NCBI RefSeq assembly: GCF_027943945.1
Contig: NZ_AP027141.1
Span: 620,001-684,000, forward strand
Source of the DNA: Microbacterium terricola
GTDB taxonomy: Bacteria > Actinomycetota > Actinomycetes > Actinomycetales > Microbacteriaceae
Reading direction: 5' to 3'
Length of the DNA: 64,000 bases
Part shown: positions 27,779 to 36,798 of the stretch, one piece after another
Position numbering within the stretch: the first letter of the stretch is position 1
How the letters are laid out: each line of letters opens with the position of its first letter
Position numbers and translations under genes: made by a program
The notes under the pieces: generated by a model
What the model saw: only the letters and a program-made list of their open reading frames with translations
Told to the model about the DNA's origin: nothing
The model's database searches: none

Positions 27779-29170
27779 TCAGGGAGCGAACACCTTGCCG
27801 GGGTTGAGGACGCCGGTCGGGTCGAACAGCGACTTGATCCCGCGCTGCAGCGCCCACTGGTCGTCGCCCAGCTCGTCGGCGAGCCAGCGGCGCTTGAGCA
27901 CGCCGACGCCGTGCTCGCCGGTGAGCGTGCCGCCCAGGCGGAGCGCTGCGCGGAACAGCTCGCCGGCAGCATCCCAGATCTCGTCCGGCACCGCGCCGTC
28001 CGCCCCTGCACCGGCAGACGGCTCGAACACGAAGTTCGGGTGGAGGTTGCCGTCGCCTGCGTGCGCCACCGTCGGGATCACCAGGCCGTAGGCCCGCTCG
28101 ATGCGGGCGATCTCGTCGAACATCTCCGGCAGCGCGCTGCGCGGCACGGCGACGTCCTCGATCAGCGTGGTGCCCAGCGTCTCCATCGCCGGGTGCATCG
28201 ACCGGCGGATGGTGAGCAGCCGTTCGCCCTCCGCCCTGTCGTGGGTGACCGCGACCGCGCCTCCCGCCGCGCGCAGCACGTCGGCGATCGCGTCGGCGTC
28301 GGCCGTCGCCGCTGCTCCGTCGGTCTGCACCGTCAGCTGAGCGGCTCCGGCAGTCGGCGGATCGAGGGCGAGCAGGGCGTGCACCGCCGCGAGGGACGCC
28401 GCATCCATCAGCTCCATGATCGATGGCTGCAGGCCCGCCGCCGTCACGGCCGACGAGGCCACGGCCGCCGCGCGGACGTCCGCGAACGTCGCCGCGATGG
28501 TGCAGATCTGCCCCGGCACGAGGCGGCGCAGCTTCAGGGTGGCGCCGACGACGACGCCGAGCGTGCCCTCGGAGCCGATCAGCAGCGAGGTGAGGTCGTA
28601 GCCGGAGACGCCCTTCACGGTCCGATGACCGAGGTGCAGCAGTCGCCCGTCGGCGAGCACGACGTCCAGGGCGAGCACGGCGTCGCGCACCACCCCGTAC
28701 TTCGCGCACAGCAGTCCGCCCGCGCCGGTGGCGATGTTGCCGCCGACGGTGGAGATGGCGCGGCTGGCCGGGTCAGGCGCCCACCAGAGCCCCTGCGCGG
28801 CGAGGGCGGCGTTGAGGTCGGCGTTGATGATGCCGGGCTCGACCACCGCGAGCAGGTCGTCCGGCCTCACCTCGAGGATGCGGTCCATGCGCCGCACCGA
28901 GAGGGCGATCTCGCCGGAGCCGGTGTTCGCACCGCCGGCGAGGCCGGTGCCGGCGCCGCGGGTGACGACGGGAGTCGCGCTCTCGTGCGCGATCCGCAGC
29001 ACGGCCTGCACGTCGGCGACGGATGCCGCGTGGACGACGGCGAGCGGTGCCCCTGGTGCGGCGTGGCCGGACTTGTCGGCGCGGGCGGCCGAGAGGGCTG
29101 CGGGCGACGTGTCGACCCGCTCGCCGAGCGCATCGCGCAGCTGCGCGAGGACGTCGGCGGCAGAAGTCAC
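27779..29170 (-). CDS. FAD-linked oxidase, GlcD/D-lactate dehydrogenase-like
   Basis: A 463-residue flavoprotein of the FAD_binding_4 / FAD-oxidase_C type (GlcD, D-2-hydroxyacid dehydrogenase). TRGAGTGLAGGANTGSG is the FAD pyrophosphate loop, STVGGNIATGAGG and SGYDLTSLLIGSEGTLGV are hallmark segments, and GDGNLHPNF plus GTLTGEHGVGVLK lie near the C-terminus. The likely substrate is glycolate or D-lactate. The start is GTG at 29170 in a GTGA overlap with the small membrane protein gene. The pair sits between nagB and nagA without an obvious functional link. Confidence 0.9.
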   Translation of the reverse strand: MTSAADVLAQLRDALGERVDTSPAALSAARADKSGHAAPGAPLAVVHAASVADVQAVLRIAHESATPVVTRGAGTGLAGGANTGSGEIALSVRRMDRILEVRPDDLLAVVEPGIINADLNAALAAQGLWWAPDPASRAISTVGGNIATGAGGLLCAKYGVVRDAVLALDVVLADGRLLHLGHRTVKGVSGYDLTSLLIGSEGTLGVVVGATLKLRRLVPGQICTIAATFADVRAAAVASSAVTAAGLQPSIMELMDAASLAAVHALLALDPPTAGAAQLTVQTDGAAATADADAIADVLRAAGGAVAVTHDRAEGERLLTIRRSMHPAMETLGTTLIEDVAVPRSALPEMFDEIARIERAYGLVIPTVAHAGDGNLHPNFVFEPSAGAGADGAVPDEIWDAAGELFRAALRLGGTLTGEHGVGVLKRRWLADELGDDQWALQRGIKSLFDPTGVLNPGKVFAP

Positions 29171-29559
29171 GTGAAGCGGCGACGACCGGCGATGACGCCG
29201 ACGGCGGCGGCGACGGCGAAGAAGACGATGCCCACCCACGCGAAGCCGAGACTCCACCAGGCGATGGTCGCCGACACGTAGACGAGCAGCTCCACGACGG
29301 CGCGCACGAAGGGATGCACCGCGAAGACCGCGCGGGGAGAGACGAACAGGGCCCAGACCAGGATGGCGATGACGGGTGCGCCGATGCCGACGACGATGTT
29401 CCACGGGAACGGCCAGGCGGCGAAGCCCCAGAGCAGCAGCGACCCGAACGCGAACAGCTCGCAGACGAAGGCCAGCACGTCGATCGCCGACAGCGGGGCG
29501 CGCGTGCCCGGCGCGGGAGCGGCGGGCGCCTGAGGGACGACGCGGGGGGTGTCGGACAT
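29167..29559 (-). CDS. YrdB-family small membrane protein (DUF2568-like)
   Basis: A 130-residue protein with four predicted helices, beginning after a ~23-residue Pro/Ala-rich tail. The pattern FVCELFAFGSLLLWGF and WALFVSPRAVF resembles the DUF2568/YrdB family of unknown function. The ATG at 29559 lies 7 nt after TAGACT, a leaderless arrangement. It is coupled to the GlcD-like oxidase by GTGA. Confidence 0.8.
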   Translation of the reverse strand: MSDTPRVVPQAPAAPAPGTRAPLSAIDVLAFVCELFAFGSLLLWGFAAWPFPWNIVVGIGAPVIAILVWALFVSPRAVFAVHPFVRAVVELLVYVSATIAWWSLGFAWVGIVFFAVAAAVGVIAGRRRFT

Positions 29560-29566
29560 GGCTTCC

Positions 29567-29572
29567 AGTCTA
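29567..29572 (-). promoter_or_regulatory. -10 box of the YrdB-like gene, leaderless start
   Basis: TAGACT on the minus strand is 7 nt from the ATG at 29559. Confidence 0.45.
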
Positions 29573-29600
29573 CGACCAGCCGTGCGCGGCTGCCGCGGGG

Positions 29601-30767
29601 TCAGAGCGAGCGCTCGCCCGCCGTCCAGACTCCTCGCACGGTCAGATCGCCGTCGAGGAGGACCGCGTCGGCCAGGAACCCCGGCGCAAGGCGGCCGAGG
29701 TCGTCGCCGCGCCCGATCGCCCTGGCGGGGGTCGTGGTGAGCGCGGTGAGCGCCTCGGTGATCCCGACCCCTGCACCGACGGCCGTGCGCAGCGCGGCGT
29801 CCTGCGTGAGCGTCGATCCGGCGATCGCACCGCCGTCGGTGAGGCGGGCGACGCCGCCCTGCACGTCGACGCCGAGTTTGCCGAGCACGTAGTGGCCGTC
29901 GGAGTGACCGGCCGCCGCCATCGCGTCGGTGACCAGGGCCACCCGGCCGGGCGCCGCAGCGAATGCGAGCCGCACGATCTCGGGGTGCAGGTGCACGCCG
30001 TCGGCGATGACCTCGAGCGTGACGCGCGGGTCGCCCGCTGCAGCGGCGACGGGGCCCGGATCGCGGTGGTGCAGGCCGGGCATGGCGTTGAACGCGTGCG
30101 TCAGGACCGTGGCGCCGGCGTCGAAGGCCGCGCGGCAGAGGTCGTAGGCGGCGGCGGTGTGTCCGACGGCGGCGACGACGCCCGCCTCGACGATGCGCCC
30201 GATCGCGTCGAGACCCCCGGGGAGCTCGGGGGCGAGGGTGATCTGGCGGATGGTTCCGCGCCCCGCCGAGAGCAGGCGGTCGAGGCCGTCGGCGTCGGGT
30301 GCCCGCAGCAGCGCCGCGTCGTGGGCGCCCTTGTGGCCGGGGTCGAGGAACGGACCCTCGAGGTGAGAGCCCAGGACGTCGGCGTCGGTCGCCGCGAGGT
30401 CGGCGACCATCGCGGCGCGCTGCTCCAGTTCGGCGAGCGGCGCCGTCACCAGCGAGAGCACTGCTCTCGTGGTGCCGTGCTCCCGATGCAGGGCGCGCGC
30501 TGCGCGGATCGCGGCGGGTCCGTCGTCGTACGAGACGCCTGCGCCGCCGTGGCCGTGGATGTCGATGAAGCCAGGACTGAGGATCGCGCCCTCGCCGGCG
30601 AGCGCGCGCCCGTCGAGCACGGCGGTGTCAGCATCCGCCGTCCACGACCTGCTGGTGCCCGTCGCCACGACCCGGCCGGCCGCGAAGCGCACCCACCCGT
30701 CGGCGACGATGCCGTCGGCGCCGGCGAGGCGCACCGAATGGATGACGGATGCTGCGGCTGCGGTCAT
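29601..30767 (-). CDS. nagA: N-acetylglucosamine-6-phosphate deacetylase
   Basis: A 388-residue amidohydrolase that deacetylates GlcNAc-6-phosphate to feed NagB. The metal-binding motif is DIHGHGG (His71, His73), then HLEGPFLDPGHKGAH with the metal Glu, GHTAA, THAFNAM, and the catalytic Asp in LVTDAMAAAG. Length is normal. The ATG at 30767 overlaps the hexosaminidase stop (ATGA). With GH20 upstream it forms a cleavage-deacetylation unit, complementing the importer/kinase/nagB operon on the other strand. Confidence 0.95.
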   Translation of the reverse strand: MTAAAASVIHSVRLAGADGIVADGWVRFAAGRVVATGTSRSWTADADTAVLDGRALAGEGAILSPGFIDIHGHGGAGVSYDDGPAAIRAARALHREHGTTRAVLSLVTAPLAELEQRAAMVADLAATDADVLGSHLEGPFLDPGHKGAHDAALLRAPDADGLDRLLSAGRGTIRQITLAPELPGGLDAIGRIVEAGVVAAVGHTAAAYDLCRAAFDAGATVLTHAFNAMPGLHHRDPGPVAAAAGDPRVTLEVIADGVHLHPEIVRLAFAAAPGRVALVTDAMAAAGHSDGHYVLGKLGVDVQGGVARLTDGGAIAGSTLTQDAALRTAVGAGVGITEALTALTTTPARAIGRGDDLGRLAPGFLADAVLLDGDLTVRGVWTAGERSL

Positions 30768-32317
30768 TCGGAGACCCACGGGATCTCGTCGGACGCGTGG
30801 AAGGCGATGCCCGCGTCGGTCCACAGCGGGCCGAGCGCACCCACGCGGCTGCGGAAGGACTCCCACGTGCGCAGGTCGGTGGAGCCCAGCGCCGGCGACC
30901 AGGCCGCCTCGGCCGCCGCCGCGATGCGGGGGAAGGCCATGTGGTCGATGTCGTCGAGGGTGCGCAGCGTCTCGGCCCACATCGGCGCCTCCACCCCGAG
31001 GATGCCATCGTCGGCGATCCCGTCGATGAGGGCGGCCGGATCCCACGAGTAGGCGCGCTCGACCGTGACGGGCGCGTTCGCCCAGGTCAGCCCGAGCGGC
31101 GCGTCGTCCGCGTACTTCATGTCGAGGTAGATGGCGTCGGCGGGGGAGACGATCACCTGCGAGCCGTTCGCCACGAACGCCCTGGCCTTGTCGTCCATCC
31201 CGTCGGTCGGCGTGAGGAACCCCCAGTACTGGCCGACCGTGTCGGGGGACAGGTCGGCGGCGGTGCCCGCCTCGTGCCACGCCACCGGGGTCTTGCCCAG
31301 GTCGGAGACCATCCGGCTCACGCGCGAGACGAACAGCGCGAAGTCAGCGGGATCGGTGCCGAGGGCCTCGTCGCCGCCGATGTGCAGGTACGGCCCCGGT
31401 GTCATCTCGGCGAGCTCGCCCAGCACATCCGACACGAAGTCGTACGTCGCCTCGTCGTGGATCTTCAGCGAGGAGAAGCCCACCGCGATGCCTTCGTACG
31501 GGGTGCCGGAGGTGGGGGTGCCGCCGCCGTACTCGCGCGCGGTGGCGAGGATCTCGTCCGAGAGCACCGGCTCCTCGGCGAGCTCGGGGTAGGCGAGGCC
31601 GACCGCGTGGGTGTGGCCGGGCATGTCGATCTCGGGCACCACGATCACGTGACGTGACGCGGCGTAGTCGACGATCCGGCGGTAGTCGTCCTTCGTGAAG
31701 AAGCCGCCGGCGTCTCCGCCGACCGCGGTGGCCGATGCGCGCGCGGTGAGCTCAGGGCGGGAGTCGATCTGGATGCGCCAGCCCTGGTCGTCCGAGAGGT
31801 GCAGGTGCAGCGCGTTGAACTTGAGGGCGGCCGCGCGGTCGATGTACGCCTCGACGGTCTCGACGGGGAAGAAGTGCCGCGCGACGTCGAGCATCACGCC
31901 GCGATAGGCGAAGCGCGGAACGTCGGTGATGGCGACCGCGGGGACGACCCAGCCGTCGCCGGAGGGCGCGACGAGCTGGGTGAGCGTCTGGCGCGCGTAG
32001 AACAGGCCGGCCTCGCTCGCGGCCTCGGCGCGGAGGCCGAAGGCGTCCACGGTGAGGCGGTAGCCCTCCGCGCCCAGTGCCGCGTCGGCGTCGACCGTCT
32101 CCTCGACGGTGTCGAGCGCCGCCGCGATGGCGTCGTCCCGCTCTGCGCCGGGCAGGCCGAACGGCTCGGCATCCGCGGCGATCCGGAGGTGCGCGGGTGC
32201 GGGGACGATGGCGGGCTGCGACACGGTGTCTCCATTCTCGGCAGGTGGCGCGCACGCTGTCAGCGCGAACCCGAGAGCGAGCACGGCTGCGAAGGAACGG
32301 CGTCGGCCACCACGCAT
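30764..32317 (-). CDS. Lipoprotein beta-N-acetylhexosaminidase, GH20
   Basis: A 517-residue GH20 hexosaminidase. The N-terminus MRGGRRR is followed by a hydrophobic stretch ending LTAC (Cys22), a lipoprotein signal, so the enzyme is anchored outside the membrane. A GH20b domain precedes the barrel that starts at YRGVMLDVARHFFP; the catalytic Asp316-Glu317 pair is in HIGGDEALGTD. It releases GlcNAc from chito-oligosaccharides. ATG 32317 has AGGA 8 nt upstream. A sequence overlapping this leader matches one arm of the ROK operator. Confidence 0.94.
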   Translation of the reverse strand: MRGGRRRSFAAVLALGFALTACAPPAENGDTVSQPAIVPAPAHLRIAADAEPFGLPGAERDDAIAAALDTVEETVDADAALGAEGYRLTVDAFGLRAEAASEAGLFYARQTLTQLVAPSGDGWVVPAVAITDVPRFAYRGVMLDVARHFFPVETVEAYIDRAAALKFNALHLHLSDDQGWRIQIDSRPELTARASATAVGGDAGGFFTKDDYRRIVDYAASRHVIVVPEIDMPGHTHAVGLAYPELAEEPVLSDEILATAREYGGGTPTSGTPYEGIAVGFSSLKIHDEATYDFVSDVLGELAEMTPGPYLHIGGDEALGTDPADFALFVSRVSRMVSDLGKTPVAWHEAGTAADLSPDTVGQYWGFLTPTDGMDDKARAFVANGSQVIVSPADAIYLDMKYADDAPLGLTWANAPVTVERAYSWDPAALIDGIADDGILGVEAPMWAETLRTLDDIDHMAFPRIAAAAEAAWSPALGSTDLRTWESFRSRVGALGPLWTDAGIAFHASDEIPWVSE

Positions 32318-32325
32318 GTAAAGAG

Positions 32326-32335
32326 TCCTAACAAA
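32326..32335 (-). promoter_or_regulatory. Half-site similar to the ROK operator
   Basis: TCCTAACAAA on the plus strand matches the right arm TACTAACAAA of the operator at 21372-21381 at 9 of 10 positions, 8 nt upstream of the hexosaminidase start. The partner arm at 5-nt spacing is not conserved. Confidence 0.35.
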
Positions 32336-32386
32336 AGGCTGGAGCCAGCCTATCGCGCCGCCCGCCGGGAGGCGAGCGCGCGCACG

Positions 32387-32422
32387 CCGAAGGGCGCGGT
32401 GCGCTGGCACCGCGCCCTTCGG
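32387..32422 (-). terminator. Intrinsic terminator of the ScyD-like gene
   Basis: A perfect 16-bp stem (32387-32402 with 32407-32422) and a 4-nt loop lie 12 nt beyond the stop codon of the minus-strand gene. Confidence 0.8.
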
Positions 32423-32434
32423 GGCTGTGGCGGA

Positions 32435-33526
32435 CTAGAACCGGAAGAAGACCACGTCGCCGGCAGGCGGCGGCGGGGGCGTCTCCGGCGGACCGAAGGC
32501 CGGGACGGCGTCGACGGTCGCGTAGAGGCCCTTCGGCGCCCACTCGACCGCGGCGGGCAGTGCAGCCTCGCGGAACGTGACCGCCGTCTTCGTGCCCTTC
32601 TTGATGACCGCGATCCGGCCGCTGAAGAGCTCGGTGACGTAGATGTCACCGCGGGGAGACACCGCGAGGTCGGACGCCGAGACGAGCCCGGTGGCGACCG
32701 TGACGAGCTTGCCGGTGAGCGGGTTCACCTTGACGACCGAGCCACGGGCGCCCGCGGCCGGTGTCTCCGGCCCGCCGGGCAGGAGCGAGACGTACAGCCA
32801 GCCATCCGGTCCGAGCTCCACGTCGGTGGGCACCGGCTCGAAATCGTACGGGTGCCCCAGGGAGCACTCCGGCAAGCCGAGCTCGAGCGCCCACTCGCCG
32901 ATGATGGCCCGCTGCGGCGGCAGCACCGCGAGCGTGCGCACCGTGCCGCGGCTGCTCACCGTCAGCAGCGCGTTGCCGCCGGCATCGGCGACCACGGTCC
33001 CGAGCGGGGTGCCCAGTGTCGCGTAGGGGTGCGAGTAGACCTCGCCCGTGTACGACGCGGGGATGCCCTCCGGCACCTGGGCGAGGCAGTCGGCGGACAG
33101 ATCGCTGAAGCCGTACGACGACTTCCCGTCCGGGTTCTTCGCCTTCTCGTGCGCGCCGAGGTCCGCGAGCTGGGTGATCCTGCCCTTGCGGTCCACCTTC
33201 TTCAGCAGCGCGCCGTCGGCCGTGGTCTCGGCGAAGTACACCGACCCGAGGAAGGCGGACACCGCCCCCACCTCGTTGCCGGGCGTCGCCGTCGTGTACA
33301 GGGTGGAGAACTTCCCCCCGCGGGCGATCTTGTGCAGCGAGCCGGCGAAGTTGTCGGTCACGTACACGCTGCCGTCGAGATCGTGGGCGAGCTTGAGTGG
33401 GCTGAACAGGTCTTCGTGCAGCACCTTCGGCGGTGGCGGTGCCGGTGCGGCGGTGGCCGGGGCTGCGATGAGCGCCAGCGGCAGTGCGAGCGCCGCGCCG
33501 ACGGCGAGGGCGAGTTGTCGTCTCAT
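32435..33526 (-). CDS. Secreted ScyD/ScyE-family beta-propeller protein
   Basis: A 363-residue exported protein. MRRQ plus a hydrophobic stretch ending APATAAPA (residues ~1-27) is a Sec signal peptide with a likely type I cleavage site. The mature part has repeated propeller-blade motifs: LDGSVYVTDNFAGSLHKI, GGNALLTVSS, GPDGWLYVSLLPGG, SPRGDIYVTELFSGRIAVI. This matches ScyD/ScyE-like proteins, whose role outside cyanobacterial scytonemin synthesis is unknown. ATG 33526 follows AAGGA by 5 nt. It is a single gene divergent from glyA. Confidence 0.82.
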   Translation of the reverse strand: MRRQLALAVGAALALPLALIAAPATAAPAPPPPKVLHEDLFSPLKLAHDLDGSVYVTDNFAGSLHKIARGGKFSTLYTTATPGNEVGAVSAFLGSVYFAETTADGALLKKVDRKGRITQLADLGAHEKAKNPDGKSSYGFSDLSADCLAQVPEGIPASYTGEVYSHPYATLGTPLGTVVADAGGNALLTVSSRGTVRTLAVLPPQRAIIGEWALELGLPECSLGHPYDFEPVPTDVELGPDGWLYVSLLPGGPETPAAGARGSVVKVNPLTGKLVTVATGLVSASDLAVSPRGDIYVTELFSGRIAVIKKGTKTAVTFREAALPAAVEWAPKGLYATVDAVPAFGPPETPPPPPAGDVVFFRF

Positions 33527-33671
33527 GACTGTCCTTCTGTTCGATCGGCACGGGGGATCTCCCGATCGTCCCGCCCGGCCCAGCGGGCGGGCCATCCCAC
33601 ATTCCTGGGATGTTGCCGCCGCGGGCGCTCCCGGCACCGCCGACGGAGACGAGCGGCACAGGCGCATCCGG

Positions 33672-33677
33672 TATGCT
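33672..33677 (+). promoter_or_regulatory. -10 box of the glyA-folD transcript
   Basis: TATGCT would place the transcription start near 33684, exactly where the ZTP riboswitch begins. No clear -35 is seen. Confidence 0.5.
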
Positions 33678-33683
33678 CGGGTC

Positions 33684-33760
33684 GTCGCGACTGGCGTTGA
33701 GGTGGGTCACCATCGGGAAGCGACCGACACGGCATTCGACCGCACGCCTGGGCCGATGCG
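33684..33760 (+). promoter_or_regulatory. ZTP (pfl-motif) riboswitch upstream of glyA-folD
   Basis: The leader contains the conserved pfl/ZTP aptamer core in order: GACTGGCG (33689-33696), GGTGGG (33701-33706), ACCATCGGGAAGCG (33709-33722) and, after a linker, CGCCTGGGC (33745-33753). These are the invariant blocks of the aptamer that binds ZTP/AICAR ribotide. It reports a shortage of 10-formyl-tetrahydrofolate. The downstream genes glyA and folD supply one-carbon units, a classic target. The ribosome site AGGAG lies 26 nt after the aptamer; no terminator hairpin is seen, so translational control is more likely. Confidence 0.9.
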
Positions 33761-33796
33761 GACCATCCATTTGCGAGCCGTCGTCAGGAGATCGCC

Positions 33797-35071
33797 ATGA
33801 CCGATCAGTACTTCAACGCCCCCCTCTCCGAGGTCGATCCCGAGATCGCCGAGGTGCTCGAGCGGGAGCTCGAGCGTCAGCGCGGCTACCTCGAGATGAT
33901 CGCCTCCGAGAACTTCGTGCCCGTCTCGGTGCTGCAGTCGCAGGGCTCCGTCCTCACCAACAAGTACGCCGAGGGCTACCCGGGTCGCCGCTACTACGGC
34001 GGCTGCGAGGAAGTCGACGTCGCGGAGGAGCTCGCGATCGCGCGCGCCAAGTCGCTGTTCGGCGCCGAGTTCGCGAACGTCCAGCCGCACTCCGGCGCGA
34101 CCGCCAACGCCGCCGTGCTGCACGCGATCGCCCGTCCCGGCGACACGCTGCTCGGCCTCTCGCTCGATCAGGGCGGTCACCTCACGCACGGCATGAAGAT
34201 CAACTTCTCCGGCCGGCTGTTCAACATCGTCGCCTACGGCGTCGACCCCGAGACCAGCGTCATCGACATGGACGAGGTGCGCAGGCTCGCCGTCGAGCAC
34301 CAGCCCAAGGTGATCATCGCCGGCTGGTCGGCGTACCCCCGCCAGCTCGACTTCGCGGCGTTCCGCGCGATCGCCGACGAGGTGGGCGCGCTCCTCTGGG
34401 TCGACATGGCGCACTTCGCCGGCCTCGTCGCCGCGGGCCTCCACCCGAACCCGGTGCCGCACGCCCACGTCGTCTCCTCGACCGTGCACAAGACCATCGG
34501 CGGCCCGCGCTCCGGCTTCATCCTCACCAACGACGCCGACATCGCGAAGAAGATCAACACCGCGGTCTTCCCCGGCCAGCAGGGCGGCCCGCTCATGCAC
34601 GTGATCGCCGCCAAGGCGACCGCGTTCAAGCTCGCCGCGACCCCCGAGTTCAAGGAGCGCCAGGAGCGCGTGCTCAGCGGCGCGCACATCATCGCCGAGC
34701 GCCTCTCGCAGCAGGACGTGCAGGACGCCGGCATCGCGGTGCGCTCCGGCGGCACCGATGTGCACCTCGTGCTCGTCGACCTGCGCAACGCCGAGATCGA
34801 CGGCAAGCAGGCAGAGGACCTGCTGCACGAGATCCACATCACGGTCAACCGCAACGCGGTGCCCAACGACCCGCGTCCGCCGATGGTGACGTCGGGCCTG
34901 CGCATCGGCACGCCGGCTCTCGCCACGCGCGGATTCGGCGACGCCGAGTTCACCGAGGTGGCCGACGTGATCGCCCTCGCGCTGCTCCCCGGTGCCGATG
35001 TCGAGGCGTTGCGCGCGCGCGTCGCCGCGCTGACGGCCGCCTTCCCGCTGTACCCCGGTCTGACGCAGTGA
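33797..35071 (+). CDS. glyA: Serine hydroxymethyltransferase
   Basis: A 424-residue PLP enzyme that interconverts serine and glycine while charging tetrahydrofolate with a methylene group. The PLP lysine is Lys232 in [27 protein letters not shown] and [17 protein letters not shown] motifs (here [12 protein letters not shown]) are conserved. ATG 33797 follows AGGAG. It overlaps folD by one base (TGATG) and both lie behind the ZTP riboswitch. Confidence 0.97.
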   Translation: MTDQYFNAPLSEVDPEIAEVLERELERQRGYLEMIASENFVPVSVLQSQGSVLTNKYAEGYPGRRYYGGCEEVDVAEELAIARAKSLFGAEFANVQPHSGATANAAVLHAIARPGDTLLGLSLDQGGHLTHGMKINFSGRLFNIVAYGVDPETSVIDMDEVRRLAVEHQPKVIIAGWSAYPRQLDFAAFRAIADEVGALLWVDMAHFAGLVAAGLHPNPVPHAHVVSSTVHKTIGGPRSGFILTNDADIAKKINTAVFPGQQGGPLMHVIAAKATAFKLAATPEFKERQERVLSGAHIIAERLSQQDVQDAGIAVRSGGTDVHLVLVDLRNAEIDGKQAEDLLHEIHITVNRNAVPNDPRPPMVTSGLRIGTPALATRGFGDAEFTEVADVIALALLPGADVEALRARVAALTAAFPLYPGLTQ

Positions 35072-35952
35072 TGACCGCTCGGATCCTGGACGGCAAGGCT
35101 GCGGCCGCAGCGATCAAGGACGAGCTGGTCGAGCGGGTGGCCGCGCTGAAGGAGCGCGGCATCACGCCCGGCATCGCGACCGTGCTGGTGGGCGCCGACC
35201 CGGCCTCGCAGCTGTACGTCGGGATGAAGCACAGGCAGTCCGAGGCGATCGGGATGAACTCGATCCAGCGCGAACTGCCCGCGGACGCGACGCAGGAGCA
35301 GGTCGAGGCGCTGATCGACGAGCTCAACGCCGACCCGGACTGCCACGGCTACATCGTGCAGCTCCCGCTGCCGAAGCACATCGACACCGACGCGATCCTC
35401 GAGCGCATCGATCCCGCGAAGGACGCCGACGGGCTGCACCCCACCAACCTGGGCCGGCTCGTGCTCAACGTCAACGCGCCGATCACCTCGCCGCTGCCGT
35501 GCACGCCGCGGGGCGTGATCGAGCTGCTGCTGCGCAACGACTACGACCTCAGGGGCAAGCACGTGGTCGTGGTCGGCCGCGGCGTCACGATCGGCCGGTC
35601 GATCGGGCTGCTGCTCACGCGCCGCGACATCAACGCGACCGTGACCCTCACCCACACCGGAACCGTGGATGCTGCGCAGTACCTGCGGCAGGCGGATGTC
35701 ATCGTCGCGGCGGCCGGGGTCAAGCACCTCGTCACGGCCGCCGACGTGAAGCCCGGCGCCGCCGTGCTGGATGTCGGCGTGACCCGCGAGACCGACCCCG
35801 AGACCGGCAAGGCGCGGGTCTACGGCGACGTCCACCCCGACGTCGCCGAGGTCGCCGGATTCGTGTCGCCGAACCCCGGCGGCGTCGGCCCGATGACCGT
35901 GGCCCTGCTCCTCACCAACGTGGTCGAGGCGGCGGAGCGCTCCGCCGCCTGA
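35071..35952 (+). CDS. folD: Methylene-THF dehydrogenase / methenyl-THF cyclohydrolase
   Basis: A 293-residue bifunctional FolD that converts 5,10-methylene-THF to 10-formyl-THF with NADP. The active-site motif [13 protein letters not shown] carries the catalytic Lys, [10 protein letters not shown] and the dinucleotide loop [17 protein letters not shown] are present, and the C-terminal [16 protein letters not shown] is the second family signature. ATG 35071 overlaps the glyA stop; a GTG one codon earlier is also possible. It ends before a long palindrome. Confidence 0.96.
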   Translation: MTARILDGKAAAAAIKDELVERVAALKERGITPGIATVLVGADPASQLYVGMKHRQSEAIGMNSIQRELPADATQEQVEALIDELNADPDCHGYIVQLPLPKHIDTDAILERIDPAKDADGLHPTNLGRLVLNVNAPITSPLPCTPRGVIELLLRNDYDLRGKHVVVVGRGVTIGRSIGLLLTRRDINATVTLTHTGTVDAAQYLRQADVIVAAAGVKHLVTAADVKPGAAVLDVGVTRETDPETGKARVYGDVHPDVAEVAGFVSPNPGGVGPMTVALLLTNVVEAAERSAA

Positions 35953-35971
35953 CCCCGGCTCCGCCCCCAAC

Positions 35972-36035
35972 CCGTTTACGGACGCGACACGCCGCTTGTG
36001 CGCCCGTTCGCGCGGCGTGTCCCGTCCGTAAACGG
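35972..36035. terminator. Long inverted repeat between folD and the ABC operon
   Basis: Arms of 24 nt (35972-35995 and 36012-36035) match at 23 positions, with a 16-nt loop. It lies between convergent stop codons. It is far longer than a minimal terminator. Confidence 0.8.
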
Positions 36036-36060
36036 TGCGGGGCGAGGAGCTCGACCCGCG

Positions 36061-36798
36061 TCAGGCGGTGAAGCGGGCGAGGAACTCGCGCGTGCGCGGC
36101 TCCCGCGGGGCGACGAGGACCTCGGCGGGCGGACCCTGTTCGAGGATGCGCCCGTCGTCGAGGAACACGACGCGGTCGGCGACGTCGCGGGCGAACGCCA
36201 TCTCGTGCGTGGCCATCACGATCGTCCGGCCGTCGTCGGCGAGGCTGCGCACGAGGTCCAGGACCTCCGCGACGAGCTCCGGGTCGAGAGCCGAGGTGAT
36301 CTCGTCGAGCAGGAGCAGCGCGGGGGAGGTCGCGACGGCCCGCGCGATCGCCACCCGCTGCTGCTGACCGCCGGAGAGCCGGTCCGGGTGCACGTCCGCC
36401 TTGTCGGCGAGCCCCACCCGCTCGAGCAGCGCGAGGGCGGCGGCGGCAGCATCCCGCTTCGAGGTGCGGTGCACATGGCGCAGCGCGAGCGTGATGTTGG
36501 CCAGCACCGTGAGGTGCGGGAACAGGTTGTACTGCTGGAAGACGACCCCGATGCGCGCGCGGACGGCGTCGGGGTCCACGCGCGGGTCGCTGATGTCCGC
36601 GCCGTCGAGCCAGATCCGCCCGTCGTCGATCGGCTCGAGCAGGTTCACCGTGCGCAGCAGCGTGGACTTGCCCGACCCGCTCGCGCCGATCAGGGCGACG
36701 ACCTCGCCCGCGGCGACCTCGAGGTCGATCCCGCGGAGCACGTCGTGGCCGTCGAACGACTTCCAGACGTCCTCGAGACGCAGCAGCGGCGCGGTCAT
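36061..36798 (-). CDS. Polar amino-acid ABC transporter ATPase
   Basis: A 245-residue GlnQ-type ATPase: Walker A GASGSGKST near residue 38, Q-loop VVFQQYNLFPHLTV, signature LSGGQQQRV, Walker B LLLLDEITSALD (Ile replaces the more usual Pro/Ala), H-loop MATHEM. It energises the adjacent permease for amino-acid uptake. The ATG at 36798 overlaps the permease stop (ATGA). Last gene of its operon. Confidence 0.95.
   Translation of the reverse strand: MTAPLLRLEDVWKSFDGHDVLRGIDLEVAAGEVVALIGASGSGKSTLLRTVNLLEPIDDGRIWLDGADISDPRVDPDAVRARIGVVFQQYNLFPHLTVLANITLALRHVHRTSKRDAAAAALALLERVGLADKADVHPDRLSGGQQQRVAIARAVATSPALLLLDEITSALDPELVAEVLDLVRSLADDGRTIVMATHEMAFARDVADRVVFLDDGRILEQGPPAEVLVAPREPRTREFLARFTA

Noticed and set aside
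21300..32400. DasR (GntR) operator in the aminosugar region
   Set aside because: I looked for the ACTGGTCTAGACCAGT-type site near the nag genes and the hexosaminidase and saw none; a ROK operator fits better.
33610..35070. Frame extending folD upstream through glyA
   Set aside because: It overlaps a certain glyA gene, and the extension is low-complexity. FolD has a normal start at 35071.
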